Below are positions 58,851 to 64,000 of a stretch of DNA of 64,000 bases, in pieces. How positions within the stretch are numbered: position 1 is the first letter of the stretch; each line of letters begins with the position of its first letter. Under the pieces are notes generated by a model. The model did no database searches, was not told where the DNA came from, and saw only the letters and a program-made list of their open reading frames with translations. Source of the stretch: Dendrolimus kikuchii (lineage: Eukaryota; Arthropoda; Insecta; Lepidoptera; Lasiocampidae). The stretch lies in assembly GCA_019925095.2 (NCBI GenBank), contig CM034392.1, forward strand, positions 9,787,887 to 9,851,886, in the 5' to 3' direction. The position numbers and the translations under genes were made by a program.

Positions 58851-59105
58851 TAATAATAATAATAATAATAATATAATAATAATAATCGGCAGAAAAACCA
58901 CACACATTGTATATTCCCAAATTAAGCAAGTTATGCTTGTGTTATGGGTAATATACAACGGGCCGATCCCAGACACCCAGACCATAGTAAATAACGGAGA
59001 AAATACGTTTCCGAAATTTACTATATCAGGAATCGAACCCGGAACCTCTGCGTTGTAGTGAGGTACGCCGGCAAAGGCTTAGCCCGCTCAACCACAGAGG
59101 CCGTC
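58851..59105 (-). mobile_element. tRNA-derived SINE with TAA-type tail
   Basis: In minus orientation: a tRNA-like head with an A box TGGTTGAGCGGG (59094-59083) and a B box GGTTCGATTCC (59039-59029), a non-coding body with ATGGTCTGGGTG, then a tail of ATT units, seen on the plus strand as a TAA repeat at 58851-58886. This order is the standard SINE structure. The head cannot fold as a functional tRNA. Confidence 0.75.
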
Positions 59106-62100
59106 AAAGTACGTCGGCCGTCAGTAACGAAATCTACCCTCTTTTATCTCAAAGCCACACATCAATGAAATTGCCGTTTTATATGGTTAAATTAAATATA
59201 CCTTTGCTATACTTTATGGTAGTGGATGAAGTCTTTAATGGCGTTTTTAACTACGAGTACGTCATTAGTCTTAAAATGTTTGGCTGGTTTAACGTTTCTC
59301 TGTTAAACCAGCGTTAAAAACAATAGCACATATTGTGGTTTGCAGTTGATGGGCGTATCATCAACAAGCAATGACAAGGGGCTATTCGCCAATATTAAAA
59401 TTTAAATTATTAGTTTTAAAATTAAACCAAGAACATTATTTCTGAAGATATTCGTTTTATTTTGTTTTTAGAACCTATTATGATCAACCATGTTCAACTT
59501 TCATACACCTAATCACTGAATTCAACAATTCAATTGAGTTATGTGAGTTGAAACCTAGAGAATTTTAAAGAAATTCTATAGGATTCAACTTACAGTGGTG
59601 AGTTATTCCAAGCTTGCAAAACTAAAAAAAAAGGTCGATAGCAACTGTCATTTAAGTCTAGGTAATAAAGAATCAGAGTAAAGATTAATTTTTTAAACTA
59701 AGAAAAACCTAGTATTGTTCTATAACAGTTTGTGATCAATATTTTTTTATATGCTTTGAAATGTATGTTTACATATAATTTGGTTATATATAGACCAATA
59801 TTTATAACATCTGATACACAAACAAAACAAAGAATTTTATCGGGGTAATTATGTAAGTTTTCGTTTGATATAGCAAAGAAAGTTAATCTATGAATTGGTA
59901 GGAATGAATATAGACTACATTTTATCCCAGAAAATGGGATAGCTTTTGCGCGATAGGCATTAAAAATTTACGTGAACGAAGCCACGTATCATGCTATAGG
60001 AAATAATACTAAAGCTAAAAATCAATTCTATGCTTAAATGGGTAAGAAATAGGCACCTCGCGTTATAAAAATTGCGTGTCATTTACTTTATAGCTATTAA
60101 ATTCTTATACTTACAAAGGAAATTAGGTAGTTGTTCATATACTGATTGCCTACGATTGTGATCGGAGTAAGTAGTTTTTTCGTTAGTTAAAATCTAAGTT
60201 GGTGTTGATTTTAATTTACTCGTGTAAATTGGTAACGCAACAGTTAAGACGGAAAATAATTAAATGTTATTTTGAATAAAAAGTTTTTGTTGTAGGTATT
60301 ACTAATCCTTCATTATTTCCATACAATGAAAAAGTTATGGTCGTGATTGCTTATTTACAGTACCTCGTCTGCTTTTAAGACGCGAGTTAGAATTAGAGCA
60401 AAGATTTTGTACTGCTTTTTTTCTTTCTCATATTCTGAAAGTACGCTTGCAGTTACCTGATCACAGGGATGAAAACAGTACTTTTCGTCTCTGGGAAACA
60501 ATTTTCCCTGCTGTCAATAAAATTAAAAAACTGTGCCAATCACACATAATACATGCGAATCATGTCCCACCTTCTTTACAGCTACTCTTAAATTGCGATA
60601 AAAATTGTAATAAAAAATATCAACAATTTTGTAACATCATTTTATACTTATTACTTTTCATTAAATTACTATTTAATTTGCATACATTTGAGCTAAATAT
60701 TTACTATCATCAGTGATAAATTAAATACTGGCTAGTGGAATGACACAGAAAAAGGAATATACTTGACGACAACGACGATTTATGTGACGTATTAAATGAG
60801 TTAATCAGATTTAGATATGGATTTAACGCCTGATTTAGTTAGAGAAGTAGTTGTTTGTTTAACTAATCAGTTTTTATTTACTTTCCTCATATTCAAAATG
60901 AAAAGCAGAGTGCTAACCTAGGGTGAAAGGCCTATGTACGCACTCGAACTACTAACGCCCTTGCTACGCTCGTGCGCCAAACCATCTCATACCTAAATAG
61001 ATCTCTGTCACCTCTCGTGTAACCATGTACTAGGACATAGTAAGTGTAATCTTGTTCAGAGTATACGTTTTTATTCACGCATATTTGATAAAAATCAGAA
61101 AATGCAAGATATTCCGCGGCTTAATAAAACAAAATATATTACGTGAATTATATAACGGGTCCGTCCTGGAAGTTTATACGTTTGTAAGAATTTGGCAGTT
61201 ACAAACAAAATTACAAAAATCTTTAAGTTGTAATTTTAACCTTAAAATAACCCAAGGACAAATCGGACGTTGGATTTTTTTCAATATCCAAGACGACTGT
61301 GAAGTAAAAAGTTGGGGAAAGGACTAGACAAAATCCATCGAAATCTTCGGACCCACTTCGCAATTGCAAGTTTCAATGAAAAGGGACGGTCACATCGAAT
61401 AGCGATGTATAAGACGCACAAAAATGGCGGTCGAATCGATAGAGCTTGGGTTTCTTTTACACCGACTTGTAATCCATTTTAATAATCTAAAAGTCAAAGT
61501 TAAGTAATTTGGATATTTTGTTTGTTCGGCGTTTTATTTAAATCTTGGATATGAATCGATTTTATTGTAATTCGACACAGATGCTTAAAGGAACAGTGAT
61601 AATAACAGCTCATAATAATATATTTGTTATATCATGTGGGTTTGAGGTTTACATAAACACAGCGAGGAAGATTCTACAATTAAAGTAATTGATTGATTAT
61701 AATTCATACCATGTATCGATTTATTTGTAGTACACAAGTGTCAGAATATGATGAATATGCGTTTATTATTAAAGTACGTATACTGTACCTTTGTAGTCTG
61801 CCCTATATAGGAACTAATAAAAAGATTATGTTAAAATATAAGTGTGTATATATGTAGCTAATTACACCTAGCTATATAATATCGTATAGAAGATAAAGGA
61901 ATTTTTTCCTTATAACTTTGTTTCGGTATAAGGGCAATAAAAATACTACAAAAGTCGTCATAATAAATCACGCAAGCCTGCATCATGCGTGTTAAAAAAA
62001 ATTATGGTTCGGGTGTAGCTTATGGCATGCTTGTAGTTTAGGATATATGAGTTTTATAGCATTTGGCTTTTGACGAACACGTAGACTTTTCTATACCCAG

Positions 62101-62689
62101 ATATATTTAGGTGCCAACACAACAGTAACTACAATGTTGGATGTGTATATTAGGACAATGTCAACAGCATGATGACCGAAATTATGTCCAAAAAGGCTCG
62201 TGACGATATATAAAGAAAAAAATCCTGTCCTCCCCGCTGCAGTGAAGTAATGCCTAACGGTATACCACTGCAGTGCGAGGTTTAATTATAAAAAAAATAC
62301 CTTTCTGTAATCCTATGAAAGTTTTGATGGCTTTAATGTATTATAACAAAGTATACCCCTCACTATGACTAATGATCCATAATCATGATTTTGATGTTAA
62401 CAGACACATGTTAATTAAAAATATTGATTGATTATTACCTATTACGTATAAATTTGTTATTTTTATGCTATGAAAAAAATATATGTAATTTTCATAATAG
62501 TTTTGCATTCTGCCTGTAGGTTTTTAAGAACCTAAGTAGAATACAGATTCTTGGCCACTTACATTTCCAAGCTAGGTGGTTAGAATTGCAGTACTGATTT
62601 GTTATAACGTAGCGAGTTCTTTTCTAATCATATTAATTAAATTGGTTAAGTGGTTGGCAGTACGCGCACAGCGAAGGGTATATATTCGG

Positions 62690-63115
62690 TATTTCACTAC
62701 GGAACCATAAAAAAAACCATTCAATTGATAATACCCCATATTTCGCAAACTACTAAACGGACATCGGTATTTTGAAGATTTACAAACTTGATTTTTTGCC
62801 TTTTTTACTTCATGGTTTAAAAGTATTAGAAGTATTAGATAAAAAATAAAGTTTAGAAGGGCCGCCATAACATGTATGGTAGCCACCACTAATTTTTATT
62901 TTTTCGTGATTTTACTGCATTATATTGTAGCGCTAATAAATTACACCTTTCTGCCAAATTTCACCAATTTAGACCCATACGTTTTTGAGAACAAGGACTG
63001 TGGTCTACACAGATAAATGGACAAACGGACGGACGGATATGATGAACTAATAACGGTTCCACTTTTGCCTAAGCGGCCACGGAAGCCTAAAAAAGGGCTT
63101 AGGGTTAATTTTTTA
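62690..63115 (-). mobile_element. Decayed retroelement 3' region
   Basis: Read in reverse, it contains TTTTTAGGCTTCCGTGGCCG, CATCATATCCGTCCGTCCGT, AAATTTGGCAGAAAGG and TTTATGGTTCCGTAGTGAAA. This is a set of words common to lepidopteran dispersed repeats. No protein frame. Confidence 0.45.
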
Positions 63116-63280
63116 ATTGAATTCACAAGTACGTCTTACGAAGTCTTTGAATGTCAACACGATTGACAAATAATCGTTCTTAACTGTGTGAGAGGCAGCA
63201 AGTACGAAGAGAGTTGGGTCCGTCTAAAATGGAAGTTTATGGTAATCACTGCTGCGGAGGAACCCGGTGATTGATTGTTT

Positions 63281-63338
63281 GCGGATGGAGGCTACCCTCT
63301 ATCCGCAAGCGCGTAGGTACTTACGTGCCTACGCGCTT
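63281..63338. other. Two perfect-stem hairpins in tandem
   Basis: Hairpin 1: arms 63281-63291 and 63296-63306 (GCGGATGGAGG, one G-T pair, loop CTAC). Hairpin 2 follows with no gap: arms 63307-63320 and 63325-63338 (AAGCGCGTAGGTAC, 13 of 14 paired, loop TTAC). They are GC-rich against an AT-rich background. Function unknown; a structured RNA or a transposon end is possible. Confidence 0.6.
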
Positions 63339-63864
63339 TGAGGACATGTGTTTCATCCCATCGTCGTACATTTTTTCTTGTCTAACATCGCTATGAAGCC
63401 AATCTTAGAGTAGGAACGGAAACATTTTTAAACCCGCCATAACTCAATATAACGACATTTTTAGGATAAAAAAGCCTTTAAGTATAGTAGAAGTTATTAA
63501 GTTAGAGAGAGATAAGAATATTATTATATATTTAATTCCTCTCTCATAGTGCTTTCTCGTTTTGGATGATTAAATATATTTCTTGGAAGAAATCAGCGAA
63601 ATTGTTTAAATCTCCATGAGTTTCTTCTTAAGCTTTGACTAAATTGGACTAAATTTTAGACTGTAAAATAATATTTTGACAAAAACTTGAAGCTAGAGAA
63701 AATTGACCTATGGTAGCATTTAGTCTTAACCCGATTTTCATCATAACCCTTCTTGTAAACAAAATCGGGTCATATACAAAGTTGTGGAATAGAACATACA
63801 CAGAAACTTTGAAATAAATTAATTTTGAAAATTGTGAAATACTAAGAATTTATACAATACCCAA

Positions 63865-63950
63865 GGTTTCAGTCGTGATAGCGTAATGGCTAGCACACGC
63901 GTCCCAAGCTCAAAGGGTGCGGGTTCGATCCTAGTCGGAACGCATGTACC
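63865..63950 (+). mobile_element. tRNA-like SINE head, partial
   Basis: A box-like TGGCTAGCACACG at 63887 and a B box GGTTCGATCC at 63922 with spacing like pol III promoters. The acceptor and T stems do not close, so a SINE head is preferred over a tRNA gene. The rest may continue past the right edge. Confidence 0.5.
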
Positions 63951-64000
63951 ACTTAGGCAGTTTTCTGACCTAATGTGCATATTGTTACAATTACCACGTT

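Larger units (their letters stand above)
43993..64000 (-). other. Presumed upstream Rbp6 intron, mobile-element rich
   Basis: No exon encoding RRM motifs was found in either the KGFGFV/RGFGFV or the IFVGG sense in minus orientation, so the upstream exon should lie beyond 64000. The region carries many repeats listed separately and GC-richer blocks at 46440-46960, 48660-48920, 54690-55170, 55340-55620 and 58430-58600. Stretches 47560-48640, 53580-54140 and 59400-62200 show only short repeat remnants or nothing. Confidence 0.65.

Noticed and set aside
60447..60716. 89-codon open frame on the plus strand
   Set aside because: Low-complexity AT-rich coding with no recognisable motif, start context or splice partners.
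63865..63950. Functional tRNA gene
   Set aside because: A and B boxes are present, but the acceptor and T stems do not pair; it is better read as a SINE head.

Overview
The window looks like nuclear DNA from a moth or butterfly (Lepidoptera). It is AT-rich and intron-rich, and it is full of short, decayed non-LTR retrotransposon pieces, MITE-like hairpin elements and a microsatellite-linked repeat family (TATG/CATA runs beside an 'aacttcacgccagttccctt' core) of a kind I associate with lepidopteran genomes. Only one protein-coding gene can be assembled with confidence. The order-level call rests on repeat style and on my memory of protein similarity; the species cannot be read from the window.

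The gene is the 3' half of Rbp6, an RNA-binding protein of the Musashi family, on the minus strand from 43,992 down to its stop codon at 17,963-17,965. Six exons join in phase through canonical GT/AG sites: 43,992-43,908, 42,026-41,994, 40,619-40,539, 22,433-22,368, 21,954-21,734 and 18,004-17,963. Together they total 528 nt, or 175 residues plus a stop. They begin with VECKKAQPKEV, the junction that follows RRM2 in Musashi proteins, and end in a 13-residue exon reading GPLIPAAFTNGYH. The exons coding both RRM domains were not found and should lie beyond the right edge, so 43,993-64,000 is read as intron.

The gene also shows signs of complex C-terminal splicing. Two exons (43,908-43,992 and 40,539-40,619) stay open past their splice donors into composition-biased, protein-like extensions that end in stops (43,606 and 40,414). 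A 42-nt, phase-preserving candidate cassette exon lies at 33,341-33,382. A phase-compatible open segment at 27,633-27,829 could be an alternative last exon.

Layout: 1-12,300 is AT-rich and gene-poor, with two LTR-like segments, LINE remnants and MITEs. At 12,300-16,540 is a cluster of GC-rich islands downstream of the Rbp6 stop, which could be promoter or regulatory DNA, a neighbouring gene's 5' end, or a long 3' UTR. From 16,540 to 43,992 lies the Rbp6 3' end, including an 18-kb intron with GC-rich, possibly regulatory blocks. From 43,993 to 64,000 is presumed upstream intron, rich in mobile elements: a 436-bp MITE with 56-bp inverted repeats, a tRNA-derived SINE with a TAA-repeat tail, and several LINE 3' ends. 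No rRNA gene, credible functional tRNA gene or CRISPR array was seen.
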